From the NCBI GenBank assembly GCA_009667805.1, contig CM019066.1:558001-622000 (forward strand): a DNA stretch of 64,000 nucleotides, written 5' to 3'. The notes beneath the pieces were generated by a model. That model did not search any database, was not told the origin of the DNA, and saw only the letters and a program-made list of their open reading frames with translations. This document shows, piece after piece, positions 10,849 to 20,862 of the stretch. The position numbers and the translations under genes were made by a program. Source of the stretch: Leptobrachium leishanense (lineage: Eukaryota > Chordata > Amphibia > Anura > Megophryidae). Every line of letters starts with the position of its first letter. Position 1 is the first letter of the stretch.

Positions 10849-13436
10849 ATGGTGGTGTACAGTCACTACACCAGGGACACCCTACGTGGCATGTTGGAGA
10901 CTCGGGGAGGAAATCCCGGCAACAAAAATAAGAAAACCCTGGTGAAGGAGCTTCACAGGATGGACCAGCAACTGATAAGCGTCCCCAACCCCGTAGAACC
11001 CTGGTTCGAGGTTTACAGCACGCCTGGAGCTTCATCCAAGGAATCTACACCCCTCAGCGATACCTCTTTTGTGATTTACAGCGCGCCTGGGTTGTAATTG
11101 AGGACACCGCACATCCCAGCGACCCTTGGATGGAGGCTTACAGCTCGCCTGGAGCTGCATCCGAGGACGCCACACCCCCCAGCGATACCTCTTTTGTGAT
11201 TTACAGCGCGCCTGGAGTTGTAATTGAGGACACAGGACCCCCGTCCATAAGAGACCGGTTCCAGCGAAGAGTAAGGAGGGCGATGGCCCAGGCCCAGGCG
11301 GATGCACCTGGTACCTGGCAGGACGAGCACTGGTGGAAAGATTTTGTCCGCCAGGAGATGTGGAACGAAGCCATTCAACAGGAGGAGGACTGCCCTGAAG
11401 AAGCCCTTCCCACTTATACGGAGAGGTTCGAGCACCAGTGGTACTTACGGGTGCCCTTTTTGGGAGCACAGCCCCGAGAGGAATGGCTGACGGAGCTAGG
11501 CGAACTGGTCCAGAGCGAAATTATACTGGACACCAGCTACAGAGCCCTCCAGTGGTTTACGTCCCAACTAATGCCCAGCACAGCAGACAGCGGCCCAACA
11601 AAAGGCTTCGACTACGGCGGCACAGGGCTGCTGTATACAAGGATGGGCAAAGACCCCGGTTTTGGGGACGACACAGAGTGGCGGCGGGAACAACTCCTGG
11701 ACCTCCGGTATGAGGAACTGGAAGACCTTGACGATGACCGTGAGGCAGAGGAACTGGAGTTTCTGGTTGAGCAGGAATGGGAGCTCGAAAAGGCCTACAA
11801 AAGGCTGTTCGACGACGCTCCACAGCTAGGCCTGAGCCCCATTACCTGGGACTGTCTAGCGGAAGAAGCAGACAGCCCAAGTGACACTGAAGTATTGGAG
11901 CCCGAGATGCTCCCATGGGTCCCCGTCGGGACCACAGTAGATGAGCCGGCCAGCTCAGAAGAAGCACGGCAGGTGCCAAGCGACCAGAATGGGCCGCGTA
12001 AAGGGTCCGAGTGGCCCAGTGAGGAAGTTATCCTCCCACCCCCGCAAGAAGACACTGTGGCAGTGTCCGTTTACCCAGCAGAAGAGCTGGCAACGGGGCA
12101 GAGTGCCGCTGGCCTCTGCCCACCCTCCCTCGTCTGCCCCGAGGAGCAGAAGGATTTCCCCGAGCTGCTTATCCCGCAGCCGCTTACCCCATCCAACCCC
12201 CTGGACTTTGTTCCTGTACCCACCTCCCCAGCAGAAGAGCTGGCAACGGGGCAGAGTGCCGCTGGCCTCTGCCCACCCTCCCTCATCTGCCCCGAGGAGC
12301 AGAAGGAGGATTTACCTGAGCTGCTTATCCCACAGCCGTTGACCCCATCCGACCCCCTGGACTTTGTTCCTGTACCCACCTCCCCAGCAGAAGAGCTGGC
12401 AACGGGGCAGAGTGCCGCTGGCCTCTGCCCACCCTCCCTCATCTGCCCCGAGGAGCAGAAGGAGGATTTACCTGAGCTGCTTATCCCACAGCCGTTGACC
12501 CCATCCGACCCCCTGGACTTTGTTCCTATACCCACCTCCCCAGCAGAAGATCTGGCAATGGCGCAGAGTGCCGCTGGCCTCTGCCCAGCTCCTGCCCCCC
12601 CACCCTCCATCGTCTGCCCTGAGGAGCAAGGAGGATTTACCCGAGCTGCTTATCCCGCAGCCGTTACCCCATCCAACCCCCTGGACTTTGTTCCTGCACC
12701 CGCTTCCCCAGCAGAAGAGCTGGCAACCGGCAGAGTGCCGCTGGCCTCTGCCCACCCTCCATCGTCTGCCCTGAGGAGCGAAGGGAGGATACCCGGGCTG
12801 CTTATCCCGCAGCCGTTTACCCCATCCGACCCCCTGGACTTTGTTCCTGCACCCACCTACCCAGCAGAAGAGCTGGCAACGGGGCAGAGTGCCGCTGGCC
12901 TCTGCCCACCCTCTCGTCTACCCGAGGAGCAGAAAGAGGATACACCCGGGCTGCTTATCCCGCAGCCACTGACCCCACCGGAGATGGAGGACGCCATTCT
13001 CCTGCCCGGGGACCCTTCCTCGGCCTTGAACCTCCCAGCCGACGCGCTGGCAATGGGGCAGAGCCTGTTTCAACTCTGCCCATCTCCACACCCCTTTGGC
13101 CCGGAGGCCCCATGCAGCCACTGTTTTTTCCAACGGCTGACCAGGGCACTCGGGGCGCGTGCATTTAGCACCCGTTTTTCCCGGGTGCGCGATACCTCTG
13201 GAGGTGGTACAGGCGGTACCCCTCCCGACCACAGGACCCTTATTCCGGAGGGGGTACCCCCAAAGATTTGTACCCCCAACACGCCAGGCACTGCCGCAAG
13301 GACAAATGGAGAAGCCTGGTGGCTCGCCTCCTCCCAACAGACTATGGACCCAGGTATGGACTATTGCTCCAACGACCCCGCGTCGACCCGTTGGGGTCCA
13401 ACTGTGGCCGTCGGACTCCTTTGGGGAGGGGAGATA
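10849..13436 (+). CDS. Gag-like, proline-rich repeat protein of the non-autonomous LTR element (one frameshift)
   Basis: The likely start is ATG 10849, 53 bases after the LTR. The first ~80 codons include YTRDTLRGMLETRGGNPG, which resembles the autonomous gag N-terminus at 19631 (KRDTLRDLLESRGGMP). A one-base deletion at about 11090 (GGGTTG where other copies have GGAGTTG) shifts the frame; from ATG 11130 it is open for 811 codons, running into the 3' LTR. Domains: a duplicated ~50-residue block with SDTSFVIYSAPGVVIEDT; a region with WKDFVRQEMWNEAIQQEED; an acidic stretch (EELEDLDDDREAEELEF); then six Pro-rich repeats of 51-56 residues (12075-13015) beginning PAE(E/D)LA and containing LLIPQPLTPS and PLDFVP. 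No CCHC, protease or pol motif is present. The biochemical role is unknown; a structural (Gag-like) or RNA-packaging role is an inference from position. Confidence 0.75.
12075..13015 (+). repeat. In-frame coding minisatellite, 153-168 bp unit
   Basis: Repeat starts (codon for the Pro of PAEEL) fall at 12075, 12228, 12384, 12540, 12708 and 12861, so units are 153, 156, 156, 168 and 153 bp, almost all multiples of three. Homologous arrays occur in the copies at about 24255-25030 and 31080-33470, with different unit numbers and order. Confidence 0.93.
13420..13436 (+). promoter_or_regulatory. Polypurine tract
   Basis: GGGGAGGGGAGATA immediately precedes the 3' LTR, as expected for the plus-strand primer. 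The same tract precedes the LTRs at 25454 and 33912, and a one-base-shorter version precedes 28803. Confidence 0.85.
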
Positions 13437-14448
13437 TGTCATGGAACTGACGTAGCGCTCCCCACGTCAAACCCCAAGACTTTTATTTCCATGGCGAAAA
13501 CCCCAAAAGACATAGACCGTTGCTTTGGGGAAGACCTTATGTTCATTTATATTGTGTGGTTTTAAATATGTTTTACATCGTTTGGTTTTAGTTTAATTTA
13601 GTTTAGTGAAAAATGACATAGCTTTGGTTTTAAAATACTATATTCCTGTAGGTAAATGTGTCTTTGTATAAAACAGTAAACAAGCTTTGCTGTTGTGTAA
13701 ATTATGCGTCAGGGATTTTCCCCATTATCTAAGTACATGTTTAATTTAAGGGATCTCTGATAGAGTGTGTGTTTAATCTGATGTGCTGGAACAATAGATG
13801 TACAAATGTTATGTGGACTGAAGGCTAAGAGAATGTGAAGAATGTTGATTGTAAATAACTGCCATACCTCATTGTATGGGTAGGCTCCTAATTAGTATGG
13901 GTATGCAAATTATGACTGTCTACTTGAGCATAAATAGTGGCGTTGTTCATTAAAGGATTCAGATCATCTGAGTGTTTGAAACATACAGCTCTGCCTGGTG
14001 GTGTAATTTCACGTCGGCTATATCTCACCACTACCCAGGAACGGGTCATTTTAACTCCGCAGCAGAACCTCGATTCGCCGCGCCGTTGCGCCACCTTGAA
14101 TTGGTACCTCGGGATACCGCAACCACCCCGAATTGGGACCTCGACTCAGCGCCGTGCCTGCATCTTCAAGGAGACTCTACCGAACCGCGGTTCACCACGC
14201 AGACCGTCTCCAGCCTTTCAATGGTCAGTAGATCCGCTGCTCGAGATGCCGAGTGCCGTGCCACTCGGTAGTCGGGCGGATTTCCACCGTGGGTGCCCCA
14301 TCTACTCTCCAGATCTCCACCGCCACGTAGGCTTCTACCCAAGCCGCTCGAGACGCCGGGTGCCGTGCCACTCGGTAGTCGGGCTTGGCAACACCAACGA
14401 GGGGGTCAGATAGAGCAGGACCGCAGGCGGATGCTCCATTCCGTCACA
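13437..14448 (+). mobile_element. 3' LTR of copy 1
   Basis: 1012 bp, same termini as the 5' LTR. It is followed by CTGGT, the target duplication. It differs from the 5' LTR at a cluster of positions near the 3' end (CACGTAGGCTTC against CACGTGGTCTTC; AACGAGG against AAAGAGG), a pattern shared with different other LTRs. Confidence 0.93.
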
Positions 14449-14453
14449 CTGGT

Positions 14454-15324
14454 TCACTGACCTTGTGGGTGTGGGACATTCGTGGAGATCGGATCTGTCA
14501 ACCGCGGAGGAATATTCGGATCTTAGGTGGGAAACGTTTCGTATCCTCTGCGGGAAACGTTTCCGTTCCAGGTGCGGGTGAATCTTCGGATCTCCGGTGG
14601 AGGACTTTTCGGATCGGGGATGGATGAAGATTCGGATCTGGCGGGATCGGCGAAGGATTCGGATCTTACCGCAATCCCTCGCAATACCGAAGCGCGGTAC
14701 ACGGCCGCGCCCTTCGGATCGGATCTCTCAATCTGGGAACCGAATCACCATCCGCTGCGCCTCTGTCCTGATGCTCGATGCAGGCACAGAGCGCTCGGTT
14801 CGGTTCGGATCTGGGTGGGCACCGTATCCTGAGACCGCGGAGGATACTCAGATGCGAAAATACGGCGGGGAAATAACCACATCAGATGAGGCTGGATGCA
14901 CTGCTAAAATCTGGCTTTAATTTACAGTTCAAGCATTTATCAACTTTCCACAAATTACAATACAATGGGAATCCTTGCCCGCCCTCCAGGACCCATTGGC
15001 CATTACGATTCGGGGAGTCGCCGATTCGGACCGCATGGTCCGAATCGGCCATTTTACGATTCGAACCGGATGGTTCAAATCGGCCATTTTCCGAATCGAA
15101 GATTCTGAATGCGCACCAGGTGATCGGAAAATGGCGGCGGGCAAGGCAGACAAAGGGAAAATACATTTCGCAATAACCAACGGGACACTTTATTACACCA
15201 CACAATAATCACATCTAAATAAAAGTACTTGCAAAACTAGGTGCGTGCCACCGCACCTAAGTGTCCATAGCCACCACTGTCACTGCACCGCCCCTGGCTG
15301 AGGGTGCTGGGCCATTCCGTGACA
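14454..15324 (-). mobile_element. Old inverted LTR, second part (5' end of the LTR)
   Basis: Continues the inverted LTR broken at 9785: across the CTGGT duplication GAGCAG|CTGGTTCACTGACC aligns with GAGCAGCGGATCTACTGACC of the complemented young LTR. On the minus strand it starts TGTCACGGAA at 15324. With 9572-9785 it makes a solo LTR of about 1085 bp, flanked by AGGGA on both sides. Sequence between is strongly diverged from the young LTRs, with many CGGATC motifs. Confidence 0.8.
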
Positions 15325-15578
15325 AGGGATATCTGGCCTCTGGCGATGAGGCACTACCCACTCCTCAGCTGGAGCTGTGCGTCTCCTGCTGGCAGGTGGT
15401 GACCCAGGATCTGCATCAGAAACATCACTAGATACATCAGCCAGAGTAGATAATGTATCTAGCGACGTATCTGAGCAGTTAGCGGGGTCGAAATGAGGGT
15501 CTGAGTCTGACGCAGATGCCTCAGATTCTGACGCCAGGATGGCATATGCCTCCTCGCGCTGTACACCCTCTCAGACAT
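15325..15578 (-). pseudogene. piggyBac transposase, N-terminal part
   Basis: On the minus strand ATG at 15578 opens MSERVYSA and continues through a Ser/Asp-rich acidic segment (ASESEASASDSDPHFDP, SDTSLDTLSTLADVSSD) to AEEWVVPHRQRPDIP at the LTR boundary. Such acidic N-termini are usual in piggyBac transposases. When the LTR and one AGGGA copy are removed, the frame runs on without a shift into PPFTANPGINIDVAG at 9571. This piece is intact; the decay is in the downstream part. Confidence 0.88.
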
Positions 15579-15736
15579 TAGATTATAAATTTATTAATTA
15601 TTATATATATATATGCGGATTGTTGGTTCTTAGAAGAACCGTTGGGTTTCACAAGAAAATACAAATAAACACCTAAATCTCTCTAAATCCTCTAAACCTG
15701 CCTCAATTCTTCTAAATCTCCCTAAAATCTCTCTAA

Positions 15737-16187
15737 GGCTAGGGTCAGAGACGAACGTGATTTCTACGGACTGTTACGTCCGTGCAGTACGGACATCGTC
15801 AGTACGGATGACACAGTAGTGGTCACACAGTCCATTTTTTCACAGACGTTTATTTTTTGACGGATGTAGGAGGGACAATAAATTCAATTGCAAAACCATT
15901 TTGTCCGTGAAAAATGCTGGACGTATCAATGCAGTCCATCTGACCACCTTCTATCACTCACACACAAAGCTATGCGGACGTTGCGGACGCAGCGCACTTT
16001 GTGCGGCCGTTCTAGCAGTTGTACGTTCTTGCCTGCCTTGCGTCCGTGGGCGCGGCCGTTGTGCGTCCGCAGGTCAGTGCGGACGTACTTCGTGTGTGGG
16101 GCTCCATTGGACTTTATGTCATGCTATCACAGACGTACTTTTAGGCGCAATCACGGACGTGAACACTACGCTCGTCTGACCCCAGCC
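15737..16187. mobile_element. 451-bp MITE with TAA duplication
   Basis: Left end GGCTAGGGTCAGAGACGA and right end TCGTCTGACCCCAGCC are inverted repeats with one substitution and a 2-base indel. TAA flanks at 15734-15736 and 16188-16190. The surrounding CTAAATCTCTC repeats read through once it is removed. The interior is rich in (A)CGGACG/CGTCCGT motifs and has no transposase. Ends and a TWA duplication fit the PIF/Harbinger group. Confidence 0.88.
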
Positions 16188-16467
16188 TAAATCTGCCTCA
16201 ATTTTTCTAATCTCACTAAATCTACCTAAAATCTCTAACCTGTCAAATCTGATCTCTCTCTCTCGCTCACCAAAACACAAGTGAGGAGAGGGAGAGAGAA
16301 TCACAGAGGTCAGAGCCAATATTTACAAAATATTGACCTGACCTGACAAATTAGAAATTTTATTTAGATTCTTTCTAACTTCTGATTGGATGTTGCTAGC
16401 CTGCCTCTCTGATGAGGCAGGCTAGGAACATCCCACTCAGCCCCACTCAGATGACCCTGCCCTTAGA

Positions 16468-16632
16468 ACCCTAACCCTAGCCCTAACCCTAACCCTAACC
16501 CTAACCCTAGCCCTAACCCTAACCCTAACCCTAGCCCTAGCCCTAACCCTAACCCTAGCCCTAACCCTAGCCCTAACCCTAACCCTAACCCTAACCCTAA
16601 CCCTAGCCCTAACCCTAACCCTAACCCTAACC
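16468..16632 (-). repeat. Interstitial telomeric repeat
   Basis: About 27 hexamers of CCCTAA on the plus strand (TTAGGG on minus), mixed with CCCTAG variants. It sits in the 5' subterminal region of the piggyBac element. Confidence 0.95.
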
Positions 16633-16685
16633 ATCAGTTTATTTTATTTATTTTACTTTTTTTTACACTTTTTGAACACTTTTTT

Positions 16686-17190
16686 ACTCTGCTGGGTGCC
16701 TTGATGCCTCGAGGCACCCAGCAGAGCACCTGATCACTCATGTGATCTTTTTTGTACTGAGTGCCACGATACCTCGTGGCACTCAGTACTTCCTGCCGCT
16801 ACCGAAGTGATCGCTCGGGGAGGAGCGATCACTGAGCGGACCGGCGGCAGGTAAGCATATTGCAAGGATGCCTCGATGTCGAGGCATCCTGCAATATACA
16901 CAGAGCAGCTGGAAGCGATCCGATCGCTTCCAGCGCTCTCTAGAAGTGCCGGGCACCTCTCCGGTAAAACCGGATGTTGATCGCTCCCGGGAGCGATCAC
17001 ATGGTGCCCCGGCACTTCTCTCCCGCCATTGCACGGATGCCTGGACTCCCAGGCATCCTGCAATGGCGTTTTGAGCTGCTTGGAAGCGATCCGATCGCTT
17101 CCAGCGCTCAAAAAACGGCAGGACGTTACCATGTACGTCAGCGGGTCTAAAAGAGACCCGCTGCAATGACGTACATGGTACGTCCGAGGT
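16686..17190. other. Cluster of perfect hairpins in the piggyBac 5' subterminal region
   Basis: At least seven palindromes follow one another. Examples: GCTGGGTGCC...GGCACCCAGC (16690-16722), ACTGAGTGCC...GGCACTCAGT (16757-16787), ATATTGCAGGATGCC-type arms (16857-16900), GGAAGCGATCCGATCGCTTCC (16911-16931, repeated at 17081-17101), GATCGCTCCCGGGAGCGATC (16979-16998), GCCATTGC...GCAATGGC (17026-17065) and GTACGTC arms around GGGTCT/AGACCC (17115-17183). The last type is shared with the end of the piggyBac relative at 45530-45590. Confidence 0.9.
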
Positions 17191-17532
17191 CCTTAAGGGG
17201 TTAAAGGGACATGCATGCTTTGCTAGTGTGCTTTTAAAAACGTGCAGTTAAATGAGTCTGTAGTGTCAGTCAGCAGGCATAAAAGAAATCAAAATTGAAC
17301 AGGAGTACTTCGATATCAATCAAACACAAATAAATTAAATGAAATGTATATATATAAATACAGCATTACCTTTTAATTAATGCACATTGAGTGAAAAAAA
17401 TTGTGAAGAGATCCCTGCTAAAATATTTAAATATGTACATAAAACATAAGGAGAAATAGTATACATTAGCAAGCTTATGGACACGATTCAAATGAGAGCT
17501 AGTTAGTAGACAAGATCATGAATAGTTTAGAC

Positions 17533-17668
17533 CAAGGGTCAGCATCCTTGGCTCCCTGATGTTTTGGGAACTACATCTCCCACAATGCTCAGTCACCCAT
17601 TAGGCAGACTGAGCCACATGGGAAATGTAGTTCCCAAAACATCAGGGAGCCAAGGTTGCTGACCCCTG
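17533..17668. mobile_element. 136-bp fold-back hAT MITE
   Basis: Two ~60-bp arms, CAAGGGTCAGCATCC... and its complement ...GTTGCTGACCCCTG, form a near-complete hairpin. An 8-bp duplication GTTTAGAC (17525-17532) / GTTTAGTC (17669-17676), one mismatch, supports hAT-type insertion. The rest of 17205-17870 is AT-rich and shows no gene. Confidence 0.85.
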
Positions 17669-17914
17669 GTTTAGTCAAATAAATAGTGATGAACTATATG
17701 ATATGTAGGACATGAAAAAAGCAATTAATATGTCATATCATCCATATCATGTGGAGCAACCATGACTAGGGCTGATTACATAGCTATAGTCTAATATAAA
17801 TCTACGGCAAATTGGCAAACATGGGGATAACAAAAGTTAGGCCGCGAGCTATATATCATAAACAGTGTAGTATTCCAATGGCATCTATCCTATAAAAGGA
17901 TAGTGTCTGGCGTG

Positions 17915-18152
17915 TCCGTCGCCAAAACAGGTCTGCGCATGCGCGTAGCCCACAGGGTGCTGTGGAGGTTGGATGCGCACACAGCCGGGTGCGCGCGCAT
18001 CCAACCGCTGCAGCACCCTCAAAGCGTCTTACGAGGTAGGCTGCGCACGCAGCTGGATGCGCGCGCGCCTCCCGCCAAAGCCGGTTACGGAGGTTGCACG
18101 CGCCTCCCACCGCAGGACCACCAATGTAAGCACGCGAAAACGCCACACAGCT
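17915..18152. other. CpG-rich block preceding the satellite
   Basis: GC-rich sequence with many CGCG/GCGC runs and inverted GGTTGGATGCGC / GCGCATCCAACC arms (about 17965-18007). Frames through it on both strands reflect composition. No gene is supported. Confidence 0.6.
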
Positions 18153-18587
18153 CCGAGCCGAGCCCAGCACCGAGCCCAGCACCGAGCCCAGCACCGAGCA
18201 CAGCCCAGAGCACAGCACCGAGCCCAGCACCGAGCCCAGCACCGAGCCCAGCGCCCAGCACAGAGCCCAGCACCGAGCACAGCGCAGAGCCCAGCACCGA
18301 GCGCAGAGCCCAGCACCGAGCCCAGCACCGAGCCCAGAGCCCAGCACCAGCCCAGCACCAAGCCCAGCACCGAGCCCAGCACCGAGCACAGCACCGAGCC
18401 CTGCACCGAGCGCAGAGCCCAGCACCGAGCGCAGAGCCCAGCACCGAGCCCAGCACCGAGCGCAGAGCCCAGCACCGAGCGCAGAGCCCAGCACCGAGCC
18501 CAGCACTGAGCCCAGCACCGAGCGCAGAGCCCAGCACCGAGCGCAGAGCCCAGCACCGAGCGCAGCACCGAGCGCAGAGCCCAGCAC
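18153..18587. repeat. GC-rich satellite, left segment
   Basis: Tandem units AGCCCAGCACCG (12 bp) and AGCGCAGAGCCCAGCACCG (19 bp). It is cut at 18587 by the compound LTR element and resumes at 34914 with the duplicated AGCAC. Long stop-free frames on both strands come from the repeat. Confidence 0.95.
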
Positions 18588-19580
18588 TGTCATGGAACTG
18601 ACGTAGCGCTCCCCACGTCAAACCCCAAGACTTTTATTTCCATGGCGAAAACCCCAAAAGACATAGACCGTTGCTTTGGGGAAGACCTTATGTTCATTTA
18701 TATTGTGTGGTTTTAAATATGTTTTACATCGTTTGGTTTTAGTTAATTTAGTTTAGTGAAAAATGACATAGCTTTGGTTTTAAAATACTATATTCTGTAG
18801 GTAAATGTGTCTTTGTATAAAACAGTAAACAAGCTTTGCTGTTGTGTAAATTAATGCGTCAGGGTTTTCCCATTATCTAAGTACATGTTTAATTTAGGGA
18901 TCTCTGATAGAGTGTGTGTTTAATCTGATGTGCTGGAACAATGGATGTACAAATGTTATGTGGACTGAAGGCTAAGAGAATGTGAAGAATGTTGATTGTA
19001 AATAACTGCCATACCTCATTGTATGGATAGGCTCCTAATTAGTATGGGTATGCAAATTATGACTGTTGTACTTGAGCATAAATAGTGGCGTTGTTCATTA
19101 AAGGATTCAGTTCATCTGAGTGTTTGAAACATACAGCTGGTGTTGTCATTTTTACGTCGGCTATATCACCACCACCAGGAACGGGTCACTCTTAACTCTG
19201 CGGCAGAACCTCGATTCGCCGCGCCGTTGCCCCACCTATTTTGGGATACCGCAACCACCCAGAATTGGGACCTCGACTCAGCGCCGTGCCTGCATCGTCA
19301 AGGAGACTCTACCGAACCGCGGTTCGCCACGCAGACCGTCTCCAGCCTTTCAATGGTCAGTAGATCCGCTGCTCGAAGACGCCAAGTGCCGTGCCACTCG
19401 TAGTCGGGCGGATTTCCACCGTGGGTGCCCCATCTACTCTCCAGATCTCCACCGCCACGTAGGCTTCTACCCAAGCCGCTCGAGACGCCGGGTGCCGTGC
19501 CACTCGGTAGTCGGGCTTGGCAACACCAACGAGGGGGTCAGATAGAGCCGGACCGCAGGCGGATACTCCATTCCGCCACA
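18588..19580 (+). mobile_element. 5' LTR of the compound element
   Basis: 993 bp, TGTCATGG start and CCGCCACA end. Octamer at 19050-19057 and the TATA-like ATAAATAG downstream are intact. Several one-base deletions relative to its partner at 33912. Confidence 0.93.
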
Positions 19581-19630
19581 TTGGTGGCAAGCAGTGGGAT
19601 AGAGGCTCTCCAACACTAAGACACCCGAGA

Positions 19631-20862
19631 TGACAAACTACGCAGCCTGCAAGCGGGACACCCTGAGGGACCTGCTGGAGAGCCGAGGAGGGATGCCGGA
19701 TCCAAGGGCAAGGATGCCCTCATTAGCGAGCTGACCGAGATGGACCAAAGGAACGGCGACACTAGACCCCGTCAGCTGAGGACCTGTTCCAGCAGAGGGT
19801 CGGGAACGCATTGCCTGTATGGGGCCGATCCATCAGAAGCTTCTATACAAACAGCCATAAATGACATAAAGCAGCAGGATGCCCAGAAAGAAAAAGAGCT
19901 GGAGCGGAAAGAGAGAGCTGGATCGCCAGGAGAGGAGCGTGAGCGGCAACACGAGCTTCAGATGATCGGGCGTCAAGCGGAGGCCAGGCAGATGGAGCTC
20001 CACGCCAAGACCCACACGCCCAAGAAGATACCTTTCAGGTATTTAAGACTTTTAACGAATCAGAGGAGGAGATTGAAGGCTTCCTCCAAGACTTTGAGCG
20101 TTTATGCAAGGTGCACGAGGTACCTCGCTCAGCCTGGGCAGGCATTTTAGCCAGCAAACTGGCCGGGCGGCCGCCGAGGCATATCAGACTGTCTCAGACC
20201 AGGACGCTACAGATTATTCCCAGGTGAAACAAACCCTACTAGCCAGGTTTGCCATCACCCCAGAGGCCAGCCGCACAAAATTCAGAAAACTCCGCAAGCA
20301 AGCCAACACCACTCATGTCGAGTGGGCCCACCGACTACAGGCGGGACCTTAAGGGCTGGTTCCAAGGGAGCCAGGCCGATACCGTCGAGGCTGTCACACA
20401 GCTGATATTGCTCGAACAATTTCTGGATCACACCACCTCGCCAATTCAGGACTGGGTACGGGACAAAAAACCCAGTACAGTGCAGCAAGCCGCCACCCTG
20501 GCAGACGAGTACGTAGACTCACGGAGAACCAGCGGAGGTGCCCGGCAGCCATTACCTCGGCCCAGCCTGCCACCCCACCACGCGGCAAACCCACCACGAT
20601 GGCCAGCGCCACGACAACCACCCAAGCCAGTCCAACATCCGGATCCCGGTGCTACGCTTGCAACCGGCCTGGGCACCTCAGCCGGAATTGTCCCAACCGT
20701 TCCCCCAGAAGACCAACTCCTCCACCTTACCAGCAGCCCACTGCTACCAAACGAGCCACAGCCCCTGACATCAAGCAGAGTGGGAACAACTATATGAGGC
20801 CGATCCTGTCCAAGCTGCAGCTGGGGACAACCGACAACATCACCGACAGGCCGTCTGGGTGA
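19631..20862 (+). pseudogene. gag: Gag of the Gmr1-like element, with SCAN-like capsid region and zinc knuckle
   Basis: Starts ATG 19631 (MTNYAACKRDTLRD). Frameshifts near 19700, 20040, 20160 and 20345 divide it, but order is clear: N-terminal domain also found in the non-autonomous protein; a charged coiled segment (QQDAQKEKELERKERAG, about 19875-19920); capsid at about 20040-20530 with FLQDFERLCKVHEVP, FRKLRKQANTTHVEWAHRL, TVEAVTQLILLEQFLDH, IQDWVRDKKPST and LADEYVDSR; then CYACNRPGHLSRNC (20650-20691), a CX2CX4HX4C knuckle. The EQFL...WVR...A.LADEY pattern is that of the SCAN domain, which is known to descend from Gmr1-like gag. The role in the family is particle assembly and RNA packaging. 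The breaks look like single-base indels, some of which could be assembly errors. Confidence 0.82.

Larger units (their letters stand above)
9786..14448 (+). mobile_element. Complete non-autonomous LTR retrotransposon (copy 1)
   Basis: Two LTRs (9786-10796 and 13437-14448) begin TGTCATGG and end CCGTCACA. The 5-bp duplication CTGGT sits at 9781-9785 and 14449-14453. Only about ten differences separate the two LTRs over 1 kb, so the insertion is recent. The interior has a primer-binding segment, one long gag-like and repeat-bearing reading frame and a polypurine tract, but no protease, integrase or reverse transcriptase. It must depend on enzymes from elsewhere; the Gmr1-like element at 18588-29807 has the same LTRs. 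Confidence 0.95.
5830..17204 (-). mobile_element. piggyBac transposon, 11.4 kb as it stands, carrying four nested insertions
   Basis: TTAA occurs at 5830-5833 and 17201-17204. Just inside are CCCCTTAGTGAC on the left and, read inward on the minus strand, CCCCTTAAGGAC on the right: inverted termini of a piggyBac element. The transposase gene runs on the minus strand and is split between 15578-15330 and 9571-about 8790. Four insertions explain the bulk: a 900-bp MITE (5910-6809), an old inverted LTR (9572-15324, itself containing the 4.66-kb LTR element 9786-14448) and a 451-bp MITE (15737-16187). Removing these leaves an element of about 4.3 kb, reasonable for an autonomous piggyBac with long subterminal regions. 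A shorter relative with the same two ends lies at 44688-45595. Confidence 0.92.

Noticed and set aside
13437..13565. Extension of the 811-codon frame into the 3' LTR as a functional C-terminus
   Set aside because: The last ~40 codons are LTR sequence that also appears out of frame in other copies; the true stop is uncertain.
16437..16634. Arg/Val repeat frame on the minus strand
   Set aside because: It is the translation of the TTAGGG-type array.
17856..18621. Frames of 178-245 codons around the left satellite segment
   Set aside because: Same cause: repeat composition and CpG-rich sequence without stops, no domain.
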